Made by a program: the position numbers and the translations under genes
Shown here: in pieces, positions 10,262-19,286 of the stretch
Numbering within the stretch: position 1 is the first letter of the stretch
How the letters are laid out: each line of letters begins with the position of its first letter
Source of the DNA: Thiobacillus sp. UBA3361
GTDB taxonomy: Bacteria > Pseudomonadota > Gammaproteobacteria > Burkholderiales > Thiobacillaceae
DNA: 64,000 bases
Assembly: GCA_002360535.1 (NCBI GenBank)
Contig: DEQR01000046.1
Span: 1 to 64,000, forward strand
Reading direction: 5' to 3'
The notes under the pieces: generated by a model
Database searches by the model: none
What the model saw: only the letters and a program-made list of their open reading frames with translations
Told to the model about the DNA's origin: nothing

Positions 10262-11461
10262 CTAGAACAGCAGCGAAGCGCCGATGAACAGGCTGGTGGA
10301 ATGGGTGTTGTCAACCGTGTTGAGGGTGGAATTGCGCTTCTCGCGGCGAATCTGGGCCGTCAGGTTGCCACCGCGCCAGATCTCGTAGCCGGCGTTGACG
10401 TTGACACTGTAGATGTCGTCGGTACGGTTGCTGCCGTCATACTCGACGTTCCTGTAACTGACTCCGGCGCCCAAGCGGGTCTTGGGTTTGACCAGCCAGA
10501 CGGCGTTCACCTCCAGCCCGCTGACCAATTCGTGGCTGGCGCCGGTCACATCGGTATGGTTGATCTCCCGGTTGAGCACGCCGTTGATGAGCGTCTTGCC
10601 GGTGGGGGTCCAATCCCCATCGACACGCCATTCCAGACCGGAATGGTCGTGTCCGGCGATATTATGGTTATCTCGGGATACGTAGCCCAGGCGAGCGCGG
10701 ACGCGGGACTTGCCGGTCACCACCCAGTCCGCCACCCCCCCCAGGAAGCGCTCGTCGAAGGCCGTGGCCAGGCCGCTGCCAACCGTTCTGGCCGGATACT
10801 TGCCATCGACCAGGCGTGCTTCGACGCCGATGCGCTGCACCGCCCGTCCGGTGTAATACAGCCCCATGACCACGGTGTCCGTCTCCACGTTGCTGAGCGC
10901 CTGGGCCGCCGCGCTGTAGTCGGCGCTGTACTGGCGTAGGCTCAGACCAGCCTGCCAGCGGCTGTGAAAACGGTAGTTGGCATTGAAATAGGTATTGTCC
11001 TCGGTACGCACGTTATTCACGGGTACCACGAGCCCCGAGGTGGTCAGGCCCAGGTAGGAACCGAGAGTGCGCTGCCGGTCGTGTCCCAACTGGCCGTTCC
11101 ACAGATTACCCAGTTGCCAGTCCCAGATCAGGCGAATGTCCTGGCCGTCATAGTCGAGCAGGGAGTAGTTCTTGGCGAAGCGGGTCTTGTTCACCTTCAC
11201 ATTGGCGCGCACCCGCTGCCGGCCGGGCTTCCAATCCAGGTCGAAGCCGATGCCCAGTTGGTGATAACTGTCGCTGCGGCTGAAGGGCGCGGCCGGCGAG
11301 GCACCGTCCTGGAAACGGAAGATGTTGTCTTCGTGGCCGTAGTTGGCGAACACCAGCGGCCTGAAGGTATCGCCCTCCAAGGCATGGGCAGATGGCGTCC
11401 AGAGGCCGGCGATCATGACCAGCAGGCCGAGCCTGGGGACGAGGCGGCGTCTGTCGGTCAT
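10262..11461 (-). CDS. epsL: Exopolysaccharide operon beta-barrel protein EpsL
   Basis: A 399-residue protein starting at the ATG 4 nt after the CAAX-protease gene. A signal peptide (MTDRRRLVPRLGLLVMIAGLWTPSAHA) precedes repeated amphipathic beta strands with aromatic girdles. The C-terminus reads SLFIGASLLF, ending in Phe as outer-membrane barrels do. This matches the EpsL/PEP-CTERM-associated barrel family of exosortase loci. It is probably an outer-membrane porin-like partner in polymer export. The epsD-protease-epsL-phosphotransferase order is kept in related betaproteobacterial loci. Confidence 0.88.
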   Translation of the reverse strand: MTDRRRLVPRLGLLVMIAGLWTPSAHALEGDTFRPLVFANYGHEDNIFRFQDGASPAAPFSRSDSYHQLGIGFDLDWKPGRQRVRANVKVNKTRFAKNYSLLDYDGQDIRLIWDWQLGNLWNGQLGHDRQRTLGSYLGLTTSGLVVPVNNVRTEDNTYFNANYRFHSRWQAGLSLRQYSADYSAAAQALSNVETDTVVMGLYYTGRAVQRIGVEARLVDGKYPARTVGSGLATAFDERFLGGVADWVVTGKSRVRARLGYVSRDNHNIAGHDHSGLEWRVDGDWTPTGKTLINGVLNREINHTDVTGASHELVSGLEVNAVWLVKPKTRLGAGVSYRNVEYDGSNRTDDIYSVNVNAGYEIWRGGNLTAQIRREKRNSTLNTVDNTHSTSLFIGASLLF

Positions 11462-11465
11462 GCCC

Positions 11466-12155
11466 TCACCAGAACCGCCATTCGCCGCTCTGCACCACGT
11501 ACACGCCCAGGGCGAGATTGGTGGTGGCATGAGAGACGGTGGGGATCCACAAATTGCCGCCGGCACGGTACAGCCAGGCGTAGGCCAGACCGGCCAGCAG
11601 GCCGGCGAACCAGAGAGTGTGCTCCACCGCGAACAGGGCGCTGGAGATCAGCACGGCGCGCAGGCCCACGCGGGCCGGCTCCCAATTGCGGAAATCGTGG
11701 TGATCGATCCAGCGCATCAGGAAGGAGCGCCAGAAAAGCTCTTCCATCACCGGCACCACCAGTGCCGCGCCGGCGATGCGCGGCAACACCAGTGCCCAGT
11801 CCATGCCGCCGTCGGCGGCGCGCGGATCGAACCCGGGGCCCTCGCCCAAATTCATCCAGCCCCAGTCCAGGTTGATCCACAACACGAACACCAGCAGGCC
11901 GACCGGCACCCCCCAGGTCCAGGCGCGGCGGTCCGCCCTGACGGCGAGTTCCGTGTACTCGCGGCGGAAGTAGAGCAGCGTCAGGATGACCGCGACGGTC
12001 TTGACGGGATATAGCCAGCGGGGATCGAGTACGTCGCCGGCCCACTGCCGTGCCGCGTCCTCTACCGCCAGGAAACCCATATAGACGGCGAAGGGCGCCA
12101 CCCGTGCCAGTACCGGTCGGCTGATAAGGGGACGCTTCGCCACCTGGGTCGTCAT
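11466..12155 (-). CDS. CPBP (CAAX protease-like) membrane protein of exosortase loci
   Basis: A 229-residue multi-pass protein with the three motifs of CPBP/Rce1-type intramembrane metalloproteases. These are EELFWR at about 139-144, FAVEH at about 175-179 and SHATTN near the C-terminus. This version belongs to the 'CAAX prenyl protease-related' family that accompanies exosortase/EPS operons. Its substrate is unknown. Maturation of an Eps or exosortase-processed protein is an inference. It lies between epsD (10-nt gap) and epsL (4-nt gap), so it is clearly part of the operon. Confidence 0.9.
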   Translation of the reverse strand: MTTQVAKRPLISRPVLARVAPFAVYMGFLAVEDAARQWAGDVLDPRWLYPVKTVAVILTLLYFRREYTELAVRADRRAWTWGVPVGLLVFVLWINLDWGWMNLGEGPGFDPRAADGGMDWALVLPRIAGAALVVPVMEELFWRSFLMRWIDHHDFRNWEPARVGLRAVLISSALFAVEHTLWFAGLLAGLAYAWLYRAGGNLWIPTVSHATTNLALGVYVVQSGEWRFW

Positions 12156-12165
12156 TACGCGCAGT

Positions 12166-13176
12166 TCAGTTGAGTCCGCTCAGACCCTTCTCCAAGGCTT
12201 TCTGATCCAGGTCCGACGGCTGGGTGGGCGCGGGTTCCGCGGGATGGGCCGGCATCGGCGCGGCGACCGGCGCCGTGGGGGCATGCGGCGCGGCGGCCGG
12301 CGCCTGCGCGGTGGGGGCTTCCTTGCCCGCATCCACATAAGCCCCCACGTACTCGACCTTGGCCGCATCCCGCAGCTTCTTGATCTCGCCTTCGGCCATT
12401 TCCCGTTTCTTGGCGTTGACCAGGAAGCGCTCGATGACCTCGGTGGCTTTGTCGCGGGCGATGGGCTGGGTCTGGGAGGTGGCCACCACCAGGATGTTCA
12501 GGCTGTTGCCGGCCTGCAGGGTCAGGGCCTGGCCGTCCTTCAGTTTGTGCAGCCGCGGCAGCACTTCCAGGGGCAGCTGTTCGGCGGCCTTGACCGATTG
12601 CGCGGCCCGCGCCGGGATGTTGTTCTCCTTCAGCCATTGGGCGAATTCACCCAGGTTCTTGCTGGCGCCCAACCGTGCCTTGACCGATCCGACGTTTTCG
12701 GGCGTGACCTGCACGCTGACTTCCTGCAGGCGGTAAATGCGCCGCTCGGCGAACAACTCGGGATGCTGGTTGAAATACTCGGTCACTTCGGCCTCGGTGG
12801 GCTTGTAATCGGTGCCGGCATGGCGCTGGATGTAGGCCTGGGCGAGGATCTGGCGGCGGTTGGCCTCCAGGGTCTGCAGCACTTCGGGGTCCCGATCCAG
12901 CTTTTCATCGATGGCCTTCTGCATCAGCAGGGTCTGATCGACCAGGCCCTTGAGTACCTGGTTGGCCGCTTTCTGGGCCGCGTCCGGATTGATGTTGCCC
13001 AACTTGCTCACCTCATGATTGAGCTGATGGACGGTGATCTCGTCACCGTTGACCTTGGCCGCCACCTGGGAGGCCTTGGGTTCCTCGCCACCCTCCGTTT
13101 TGTCTCCGCATCCGTAAAGACCCATGGCCAATGCGGCGGCGAGCACGGTCATACCGGCATAACGATTCAGATTCAT
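12166..13176 (-). CDS. epsD: EpsD family peptidyl-prolyl isomerase lipoprotein
   Basis: A 336-residue exported protein, apparently the first gene of the minus-strand eps operon. The signal peptide ends in the lipobox LYGC. A SurA-like N-domain (KVNGDEITVHQLNHEVSKL) and a parvulin-type region follow. The C-terminal tail of about 60 residues is rich in Ala and Pro. The ATG at 13176 is preceded by GAGG at a good distance; the TTG two codons earlier is less likely. EpsD proteins are thought to assist folding of Eps outer-membrane components, though catalytic activity is not shown for most. The Ala/Pro tail may span the cell wall. Confidence 0.88.
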   Translation of the reverse strand: MNLNRYAGMTVLAAALAMGLYGCGDKTEGGEEPKASQVAAKVNGDEITVHQLNHEVSKLGNINPDAAQKAANQVLKGLVDQTLLMQKAIDEKLDRDPEVLQTLEANRRQILAQAYIQRHAGTDYKPTEAEVTEYFNQHPELFAERRIYRLQEVSVQVTPENVGSVKARLGASKNLGEFAQWLKENNIPARAAQSVKAAEQLPLEVLPRLHKLKDGQALTLQAGNSLNILVVATSQTQPIARDKATEVIERFLVNAKKREMAEGEIKKLRDAAKVEYVGAYVDAGKEAPTAQAPAAAPHAPTAPVAAPMPAHPAEPAPTQPSDLDQKALEKGLSGLN

Positions 13177-13267
13177 AACCAACCTCGATTTCGATTAAGG
13201 GAGAAAAAAGACATGGAATTGTGAAGAATCCATTTATCGTTAATGTTACGGATGCCCTTGAATTATG

Positions 13268-13284
13268 CCGCAGTTCCAGGCCCA
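13268..13284 (-). promoter_or_regulatory. Possible sigma-54 promoter of the eps operon
   Basis: On the minus strand TGGGCCTGGAACTGCGG keeps the GG-N10-GC spacing of sigma-54 promoters and lies about 92 nt before epsD. The match to TGGCACG-N4-TTGCW is only partial. Sigma-54 control of exosortase-linked genes is known in related bacteria. Confidence 0.35.
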
Positions 13285-13340
13285 TGCTTAGCCACCGCAT
13301 TAACTAACGGATGCAAGCATCTAAAATTTAGTTGTATTTA

Positions 13341-14741
13341 TCAGAGAATGCTGGCCGCCTGGTCGGCCAACCTGGAGCGTTCTCCGCGCGCGAGAGTGAC
13401 ATGGCCGCTGTGCGGCCAACCCTTGAAGCGATCGACCACATAGGTGAGGCCGGAACTGCCCTCGGTGAGGTAGGGCGTGTCGATCTGGGCGATGTTGCCC
13501 AGGCAGACCACCTTGGTGCCCGGCCCGGCCCGGGTGATGAGGGTCTTCATCTGCTTGGGCGTCAGGTTCTGGGCCTCGTCGATGATCAGGAACTTGTTGA
13601 TGAAGGTGCGGCCGCGCATGAAGTTGAGGCTCTTGACCTTGATGCGGGAGCGGATCAGGTCCTGGGTGGCGGCCCGACCCCACTCGCCGGCCTCCTCGTC
13701 GGTCTTGTTGAGTACGTCCAGGTTGTCCTCCAGGGCGCCCATCCAGGGGGTCATCTTCTCTTCCTCGGTGCCGGGCAGGAAACCGATGTCTTCCCCCACC
13801 GGCACCGTCACCCGGGTCATGATGATCTCGCTGTAGAGCTTGTGCTCCAGGGTCTGGGTGAGGCCGGCGGCCAGGGTGAGCAGGGTCTTGCCGGTGCCGG
13901 CCTGGCCCAGCAGGGTGACGAAGTCGATCTCCGGGTCCATGAGCATGGACAGGGCGAAATTCTGCTCCCGGTTGCGGGCCATGATGCCCCAGACCGCGCT
14001 CTTCTGATGGGTGTAGTCCTTCACCGTAGTGAGGAGGGCGGTGTTGCCCGCGATCTCCCGGACCACACAGTAGATAGGCTGGGCGCCCTCCTGAAAGAGG
14101 AATTCGTTCACCAGCAGGGCGGGCACCAGGGGGCCGGTGACCCGGTAATAGCTGCGCCCGTCCTGCTGCCAGGACTCCATGCCCTTGCCGTGGGTGTCCC
14201 AGAAATCCGCCGGCAATTCCCGCACGCCGCTGTACAGCAGGTCGGTGTCTTCCAGGACCTTGTCGTTGAAGTAGTCCTCCGCCGGGATGCCCAGGGCACG
14301 CGCCTTGATGCGCATGTTGATGTCCTTGGACACCAGGATCACCGGCCGGCTGGGGTGCAGGGTCTTCAGGTGGGCCACCAGGCTGAGGATCTGGTTGTCC
14401 ACCTTGCTGTCGGACATGAAGATGGGGGCGTTGGCCGGCAGCGGCTGGGTCTGCAGGTAAAGCTTGCCAGTGGCGGCGTTGTGGCTGTGGTCCGACAGGG
14501 GCGCGCCGTCGGCGATGTCCAACTCGCAGCGGCTCACGATCTCGTCGATGAAGCGGGTGGCCTGGCGGGCGTTGCGGGCCACCTCGGACATGCCCTTCTT
14601 GTTGTGGTCCAGCTCCTCCAGAGTGGCCATGGGCAGCAGGATGTCATGCTCCTGGAAGCGGTACAGGCAGGTGGGGTCGTGCAGCAGGACGTTGGTGTCG
14701 AGGACAAACAGCTTGGTCGGAGTCTTGGATTTGCGCGCCAT
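13341..14741 (-). CDS. PIN-PhoH family ATPase
   Basis: A 466-residue two-domain protein. The N-terminal PIN RNase domain begins KLFVLDTNVLLHDP and runs to about residue 140, with MSDSKVDNQIL as a later acidic region. The PhoH ATPase domain has Walker A GQAGTGKT near residue 278 and Walker B FLIIDEAQN. PIN-PhoH proteins act as RNA helicase-RNases in the few cases studied. The gene is convergent with nothing and ends about 165 nt before epsD. It is probably transcribed with the upstream bcp gene, whose stop lies 20 nt before its start. Confidence 0.93.
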   Translation of the reverse strand: MARKSKTPTKLFVLDTNVLLHDPTCLYRFQEHDILLPMATLEELDHNKKGMSEVARNARQATRFIDEIVSRCELDIADGAPLSDHSHNAATGKLYLQTQPLPANAPIFMSDSKVDNQILSLVAHLKTLHPSRPVILVSKDINMRIKARALGIPAEDYFNDKVLEDTDLLYSGVRELPADFWDTHGKGMESWQQDGRSYYRVTGPLVPALLVNEFLFQEGAQPIYCVVREIAGNTALLTTVKDYTHQKSAVWGIMARNREQNFALSMLMDPEIDFVTLLGQAGTGKTLLTLAAGLTQTLEHKLYSEIIMTRVTVPVGEDIGFLPGTEEEKMTPWMGALEDNLDVLNKTDEEAGEWGRAATQDLIRSRIKVKSLNFMRGRTFINKFLIIDEAQNLTPKQMKTLITRAGPGTKVVCLGNIAQIDTPYLTEGSSGLTYVVDRFKGWPHSGHVTLARGERSRLADQAASIL

Positions 14742-14761
14742 GGGCCGGTGGGATGTGGGTT

Positions 14762-15226
14762 TCAGGGAGTGGGCAGGGAGCGGACCGCTTCCAGCACCTC
14801 ATGTACGTGGTCGGGCACCTTCACGCCGCGCCATTCCAGGACCACCCGGCCGTCCCGGCCGATGAGGAAAGTGCTGCGCTCGATACCCCGCACCTTCTTG
14901 CCGTACATGTTTTTCATTTTGATGACAGCGAACAATTCGCAGGCCGTCTCGTCGGCGTCCGACAGCAGTTCGAAGGACAGTCCGAGCTTGGCCTTGAAGC
15001 CTTCGTGGGACTTGATGCCATCCCGCGAGATGCCGAACACCTCGCAACCCAGCGCCTGGAACTCGGCGTGGCAATCACGGAAATCCTGGCCCTCCACCGT
15101 GCATCCCGGCGTGTTGTCCTTGGGATAGAAGTAGAGCACCAAGGCCCGGCCGCGGAAATCCGCGGGGCGGAACGTCAGGCCGCCGGTGCCGGGCAATTCG
15201 AAATCGGGAATGGTCTGATTTTCCAT
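14762..15226 (-). CDS. bcp: Peroxiredoxin, Bcp/PrxQ family
   Basis: A 154-residue thiol peroxidase starting MENQTIPDFELPGTGG. The peroxidatic Cys42 is in FYPKDNTPGCTVEGQDF and the partner Arg in RSTFLIGRDG. In classic Bcp the resolving Cys follows five residues later (position 47), but here that residue is Gln. The only nearby Cys is Cys52. The protein may work as a 1-Cys enzyme or with an atypical resolving residue. The start was chosen where family homology begins; an in-frame ATG nine codons earlier is possible. The MITE-like element lies about 100 nt upstream and might affect its expression. Confidence 0.92.
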   Translation of the reverse strand: MENQTIPDFELPGTGGLTFRPADFRGRALVLYFYPKDNTPGCTVEGQDFRDCHAEFQALGCEVFGISRDGIKSHEGFKAKLGLSFELLSDADETACELFAVIKMKNMYGKKVRGIERSTFLIGRDGRVVLEWRGVKVPDHVHEVLEAVRSLPTP

Positions 15227-15323
15227 GGATTTATTCGCTACGTGGCGTGCCATTATCGGCCAGGCACGGGAACGGGGGCAACGCGGCGCCCCCTTCGGAC
15301 CCAGCGATACCGCTGCCGGGCCC

Positions 15324-15543
15324 CTAGGAGCCTGTCGGACTTGAAGAATCGCAGCGCAGTGGGGTTGGCAGGCAAGCCGCATTGCGGCTGCTCGCAAAAT
15401 TCGGCTGGTCGAGGACAGTTTTTGACGCTCATTGATGTGCAAGCGCCGGGCAATAGTCGAACTATTGCCCAAGAAAGCGGCGAAAAATGGACCGTCCAGA
15501 CGGATTTGCAGCCGATTTCCCTTTAAGTCCGACAGGCTCCTAG
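15324..15543. mobile_element. MITE-like element with 19-bp terminal inverted repeats
   Basis: CTAGGAGCCTGTCGGACTT at 15324-15342 recurs as its exact reverse complement at 15525-15543, bounding 220 bp with no ORF of its own. Both ends carry CTAG, which could be the target duplication or part of the repeat. Inside is a 10-bp hairpin (15448-15457 with 15461-15470, loop CGA) and a further GC-rich hairpin. The structure suits a non-autonomous relative of an insertion sequence I cannot name. The right end overlaps the TAG stop of recN, so insertion left that gene intact. Confidence 0.75.
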
Positions 15544-17207
15544 CCTTCGGCAACGGGAAGACCCAGCAATTCGGCCGCGTGACGGCGTGTGGTGGTGGTG
15601 AGCCTGACGCCGCCCAGCATGCGCGCCACCTCCTCCACCCGGCTCTCGCCGGTCAAGACCTCCACGCGGCTCAGGGCATGGCCGTTCACGGTGGTCTTGC
15701 TGACCCGCCAGTGATGGTCGGCGCAGGCCGCCACCTGGGGCAGGTGGGTGACGCACAGCACCTGCCGTTCCCTGCCCAGCCGGGCCAGCAGGCGGCCGAC
15801 GATCTCCGCCACGCCGCCGCCGATGCCCGCATCCACCTCGTCGAAGACCAGGGTGGCGGCACCCGAACTGCCCGAGAGGACGGTCTGCAGGGCCAGGCCG
15901 AGGCGGGACAACTCGCCCCCGGAGGCCGTCTTGGCCAGGGGCTTCAAGGGCTGGCCGGCATGGGGAGAGACCAGGAACTCCACCGTCTCCAGGCCGCCCG
16001 CCTCGGGGGCGCAGGGGATCAGCGCCGCCTGGAAGGCGCCGCCCGGCATGGCCAACTGCTGCATGGCGGCGCCGGCCGCCTTGCCCAGACCCGCGGCCGC
16101 CTTGGCGCGCGCCGCGCTGAGCCGGCCAGCCACCTCCTCATAGGCCAGGCGCGTCTGATTCTCCGCCCGTTCCAGGGCATCCAGCTCGGCCCCTGCGTTC
16201 AACTCATCCAGCCGCTTCCGGCTCTCCACCAGCAGCCCCGGCAGGTCCTCGGGACGCAAACGGTGTTTGCGGGCCGCCTGGTTGATCTGCTCCATGCGGG
16301 CCTCCACCTCGGCCAAGCGCTGGGGGTCCAGGTCCACATGCTCCCCATAGCGGGACAGTTCGCGGGCCGCCTCCTGGGCCTGGATCAGGCTGCCCTCCAC
16401 CAGGTCGCGCGTCTCCCCCAGGCGCGGGTCGATGCCGGCCAATTCCGCCAGCCGGCCGTGCAGAGCCTTCAGCCTGGAAAGCACGCCCTGTTCCTCGGCC
16501 GCCAATTCATGGGCGCCGGCCTGCGCACCCTGGGCCAACTCGACGGCATGGGCCAGGCGCCGCTGCTCATCCTGGATGGCCGGCCAGTCCTGGGGGTCGA
16601 AGGCCAGGGTGGTCAGTTCCTCCACCGTCCAGGCGAGCCGCTCCCGCTCGGCGCTGTCCTGCCCGGACTGGCGCAGGGCCTGCTGCCGGCGCTGGGCGGC
16701 CTGCTGCCAGGCCCGCCAGGCGGATACGGTCTCCGCGGCCAGTGCCGTCGCGCCGGCGTAGGCATCCAGGATGTCGCGCTGTACCGCCGTCTTGATCAGG
16801 GAGTAGTGGGCGTGCTGGCCGTGGATGTCGAGCAGGTACTCGCCGGCCTCCCGAAGCTGCTGCAAGGTGGCCGGGCGACCGTTGATGAAGGCGCGGGAGC
16901 GGCCGGCAGCCTCCACCACCCGGCGCAGCAGCAGGCTGTCACCTTCCCCCGCCAGGTCGTTGTCGGCCAGCCATCGGGACAGACCGGGTGCCCGCGTCGG
17001 GTCGAATTCGGCACCGATCTCGGCGCGCTGTGCGCCGTCCCGCACCACGCCCACGTCGGCCTTCTCCCCCAGGGCCAGCATCAGGGCGTCCAGCAGGATG
17101 GACTTGCCGGCGCCGGTCTCGCCGGTGAGCACGGAGAAGCCGGCGGCGAAATCCAACTCCAGCCTGTCCACCAGGACGAAGTCGGAGATGGTGAGGGAGA
17201 GGAGCAT
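15540..17207 (-). CDS. recN: DNA repair protein RecN
   Basis: A 555-residue SMC-like ATPase. Walker A is GETGAGKS at 29-36, followed by two coiled-coil arms around a central hinge. The C-terminal ATPase half has the signature ASGGELSRLGLAL and Walker B LVFDEVDAGIGG. Length and domain order are normal. RecN binds DNA ends and holds broken chromosomes together during recombination repair. Its TAG stop lies within the right end of the MITE-like element. The nadK gene is upstream on the same strand, separated by a 128-bp spacer that contains inverted heptad arrays. Confidence 0.97.
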   Translation of the reverse strand: MLLSLTISDFVLVDRLELDFAAGFSVLTGETGAGKSILLDALMLALGEKADVGVVRDGAQRAEIGAEFDPTRAPGLSRWLADNDLAGEGDSLLLRRVVEAAGRSRAFINGRPATLQQLREAGEYLLDIHGQHAHYSLIKTAVQRDILDAYAGATALAAETVSAWRAWQQAAQRRQQALRQSGQDSAERERLAWTVEELTTLAFDPQDWPAIQDEQRRLAHAVELAQGAQAGAHELAAEEQGVLSRLKALHGRLAELAGIDPRLGETRDLVEGSLIQAQEAARELSRYGEHVDLDPQRLAEVEARMEQINQAARKHRLRPEDLPGLLVESRKRLDELNAGAELDALERAENQTRLAYEEVAGRLSAARAKAAAGLGKAAGAAMQQLAMPGGAFQAALIPCAPEAGGLETVEFLVSPHAGQPLKPLAKTASGGELSRLGLALQTVLSGSSGAATLVFDEVDAGIGGGVAEIVGRLLARLGRERQVLCVTHLPQVAACADHHWRVSKTTVNGHALSRVEVLTGESRVEEVARMLGGVRLTTTTRRHAAELLGLPVAEG

Positions 17208-17213
17208 GGCTCA

Positions 17214-17333
17214 GGAGCAAGGAGCAAGGGGCAAGGGGCAAGGAAAGACACGAAGCCATCCGTCGTGGCGATATACGAACCGCCCCTGAAACCGGCGACG
17301 TTGGGCCTTGTCCCTTGTCCCTTGTCCCTTGTC
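17214..17333. repeat. Inverted pair of heptanucleotide arrays, nadK-recN spacer
   Basis: 17214-17241 holds four heptads (GGAGCAA twice, GGGGCAA twice). 17306-17333 holds four copies of CCTTGTC. In the transcribed direction CAAGGGA-type units follow the nadK stop and TTGCCCC/TTGCTCC units end 6 nt before the recN start. The two arms are approximate inverted copies. Confidence 0.85.
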
Positions 17334-17335
17334 CC

Positions 17336-18208
17336 TCACAACTTCTCCCCCCAATGCAGCTTCTCGCGCAGGGTGTCGTAGTAGTTGTGGCCGACGGGGT
17401 GCAGCAGGCGGATGGTGTTGGGTGCCCGCCAGATGATCACCCGGTCGCCCACCCGCATGTCCTGATGGCGCTGGCCATCGAAGTGCACGCGCACGTCGTC
17501 GGCGTGGATCAGGTTGATCTCGATCTCGGAGCGGCTGTTCACGGCGATGGGCCGTGCCGACAGGGTGTGCGGGCAGATGGGGGTGAGGACGAAGGCCTCC
17601 AGGGTGGGATGCAGGATCGGCCCGCCGGCGGACAGGGCATAGGCGGTGGAGCCGGTGGGTGAGGCCACCACCAAGCCGTCCGCGCGCTGGCTATAGACGA
17701 AATGGTTGTCGATATAGACCTCGAACTCGATCAACCGGCCGGTGGTGCTCTTGCTCACCACCACGTCGTTGAAGGCATAGGTGTGCAGGATGAGTTCGTC
17801 ACCCCGCTCCATGCGGCAGTCCAGCAGGATGCGTTCCTCCGCGATGTAGTCACCGGACAGCATCTCGTCCAGGGTGCTGAACATGGTGTCCAGGGAGACA
17901 TCCGCCAGGAATCCCAGGCGGCCCTGGTTGACGCCGATCATGGGCACCCGGTGCTCCACCAGGGTGCGAGCGACGTTGAGCATGGTGCCGTCGCCGCCCA
18001 TGACGATGGCCAGGTCGGCCTGCCGCCCCATTTCCGGCAGGGCCATGGCGGGCACGTCGCACAGGTCACAGGCCTCGACGGTCTCCAGGGTGGCCAGGAC
18101 CGCGTGGCCGCGCTCCTTGAGCCAGACTGCCAAGCGCCGCAGCGGGCCGACGATGCCCGCGCTGTTGTACTTGCCTACCAGGCCTATCGTCTTGAAATCA
18201 GCGTTCAT
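17336..18208 (-). CDS. nadK: NAD kinase
   Basis: A 290-residue ATP-NAD kinase. The GGDGTMLNVAR motif at 71-81 contains the catalytic Asp73. The second conserved region SPTGSTAYALSAGGPI, which binds the substrate, follows in the C-terminal half. It makes NADP from NAD in the cytoplasm. Length is normal. It is divergent from hrcA with a 58-bp spacer, the usual betaproteobacterial arrangement. A TATAAT on the minus strand lies 8 nt before its ATG but I find no matching -35. Confidence 0.97.
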   Translation of the reverse strand: MNADFKTIGLVGKYNSAGIVGPLRRLAVWLKERGHAVLATLETVEACDLCDVPAMALPEMGRQADLAIVMGGDGTMLNVARTLVEHRVPMIGVNQGRLGFLADVSLDTMFSTLDEMLSGDYIAEERILLDCRMERGDELILHTYAFNDVVVSKSTTGRLIEFEVYIDNHFVYSQRADGLVVASPTGSTAYALSAGGPILHPTLEAFVLTPICPHTLSARPIAVNSRSEIEINLIHADDVRVHFDGQRHQDMRVGDRVIIWRAPNTIRLLHPVGHNYYDTLREKLHWGEKL

Positions 18209-18266
18209 GGCATGAAATTATAGCTACCGTCCCCAAACCGGCAGCGTCCTTAATTCTTCCACCGCC

Positions 18267-19286
18267 ATGATCAACGACCGCGCCCGCATCCTGCTCAAGA
18301 CCCTGGTGGAACGCTACATCGAGGAAGGCCAGCCGGTGGGCTCGCGCACCCTGTCCAAGCACGCTGGGCTGAACCTGTCGCCGGCTTCCATACGCAACAT
18401 CATGTCCGACCTGGAGGAAGGCGGCTTCATCGCCAGCCCGCACACCTCGGCGGGCCGGGTGCCGACGCCGCGGGGCTACCGTCTGTTCGTCGATACCCTG
18501 CTCACGGTGCGGCCCCTCGCGGCTCCGGAAGTCCAGCGCATCGAGACCAGCCTACTGCCCCAGGACACCCACCGCCTGATCACCATCGCCTCCCAGGTGC
18601 TGTCCGAACTGACCCAGTTCGCCGGCGTGGTCCTCTCCCCCAGGCGGCGCATCCAGACCTTCCGGCAGATCGAGTTCATCAGCCTGTCGGACAAGCGCAT
18701 CCTGCTGATCATCGTCACCTCCGAGGGCGAGGTGGAAAACCGCATCCTGATGACCGAGCGGGCCTTTTCCCAGAGCCAGCTGGTGGAGGCCGCCAATGCC
18801 TTCAACCGCCACTACGCCGGCCTGTCCTTCGAGGCGGTGCGGCCGCGCCTGACCGAGGAACTGCGTGGACTGCAATCGGACATCACCCGGCTCATGGCCG
18901 CCGCCGTGCAGGCCGGCAGCGAGGCCCTGAGCGACACGGGCGAGGCCTGCGTGATCACCGGCGAGGTGAACCTGATGCGCACCCCGGACCTGACCACCGA
19001 CATGGCACGACTGCGCGAACTGTTCGGCCTGTTCGAGCGCAAGACCCAGCTGTTGCAACTGCTGGACATGGGGCAACGCTCCAGCGGCGTGCAGATCTTC
19101 ATCGGCAACGAATCCAACGTCGCACCCCTGGACGAATGCAGCGTCATCGCCGCTCCCTACGAGGTGGACGGCGAGGTGGTGGGCACCCTGGGGGTGATCG
19201 GCCCCACCCGCATGGCCTACGAGCGGGTCATCCCCATCGTGGATATCACCGCCCGGCTGCTGTCCAGCGCGCTGTCCTATCACTGA
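18267..19286 (+). CDS. hrcA: Heat-inducible transcription repressor HrcA
   Basis: A 339-residue repressor of class I heat-shock genes. The N-terminal winged helix includes RYIEEGQPVGSRTLSKH and SPASIRNIMSDLEEGGFI, followed by HTSAGRVPTPRGYRLFVD. The C-terminal GAF-like region ends RVIPIVDITARLLSSAL. HrcA binds CIRCE operators (TTAGCACTC-N9-GAGTGCTAA), but none is visible in this window. Its targets such as dnaK or groE must lie elsewhere. The presence of HrcA favours a beta- over a gammaproteobacterium. Confidence 0.97.
   Translation: MINDRARILLKTLVERYIEEGQPVGSRTLSKHAGLNLSPASIRNIMSDLEEGGFIASPHTSAGRVPTPRGYRLFVDTLLTVRPLAAPEVQRIETSLLPQDTHRLITIASQVLSELTQFAGVVLSPRRRIQTFRQIEFISLSDKRILLIIVTSEGEVENRILMTERAFSQSQLVEAANAFNRHYAGLSFEAVRPRLTEELRGLQSDITRLMAAAVQAGSEALSDTGEACVITGEVNLMRTPDLTTDMARLRELFGLFERKTQLLQLLDMGQRSSGVQIFIGNESNVAPLDECSVIAAPYEVDGEVVGTLGVIGPTRMAYERVIPIVDITARLLSSALSYH

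Noticed and set aside
18217..18222. Perfect TATAAT on the minus strand before nadK
   Set aside because: No -35 at 16-18 nt and only 8 nt to the ATG, so it would give a leaderless transcript; not strong enough to list as a promoter.
18209..18266. CIRCE operator near hrcA
   Set aside because: No TTAGCACTC-N9-GAGTGCTAA or close variant in this spacer or elsewhere in the window.
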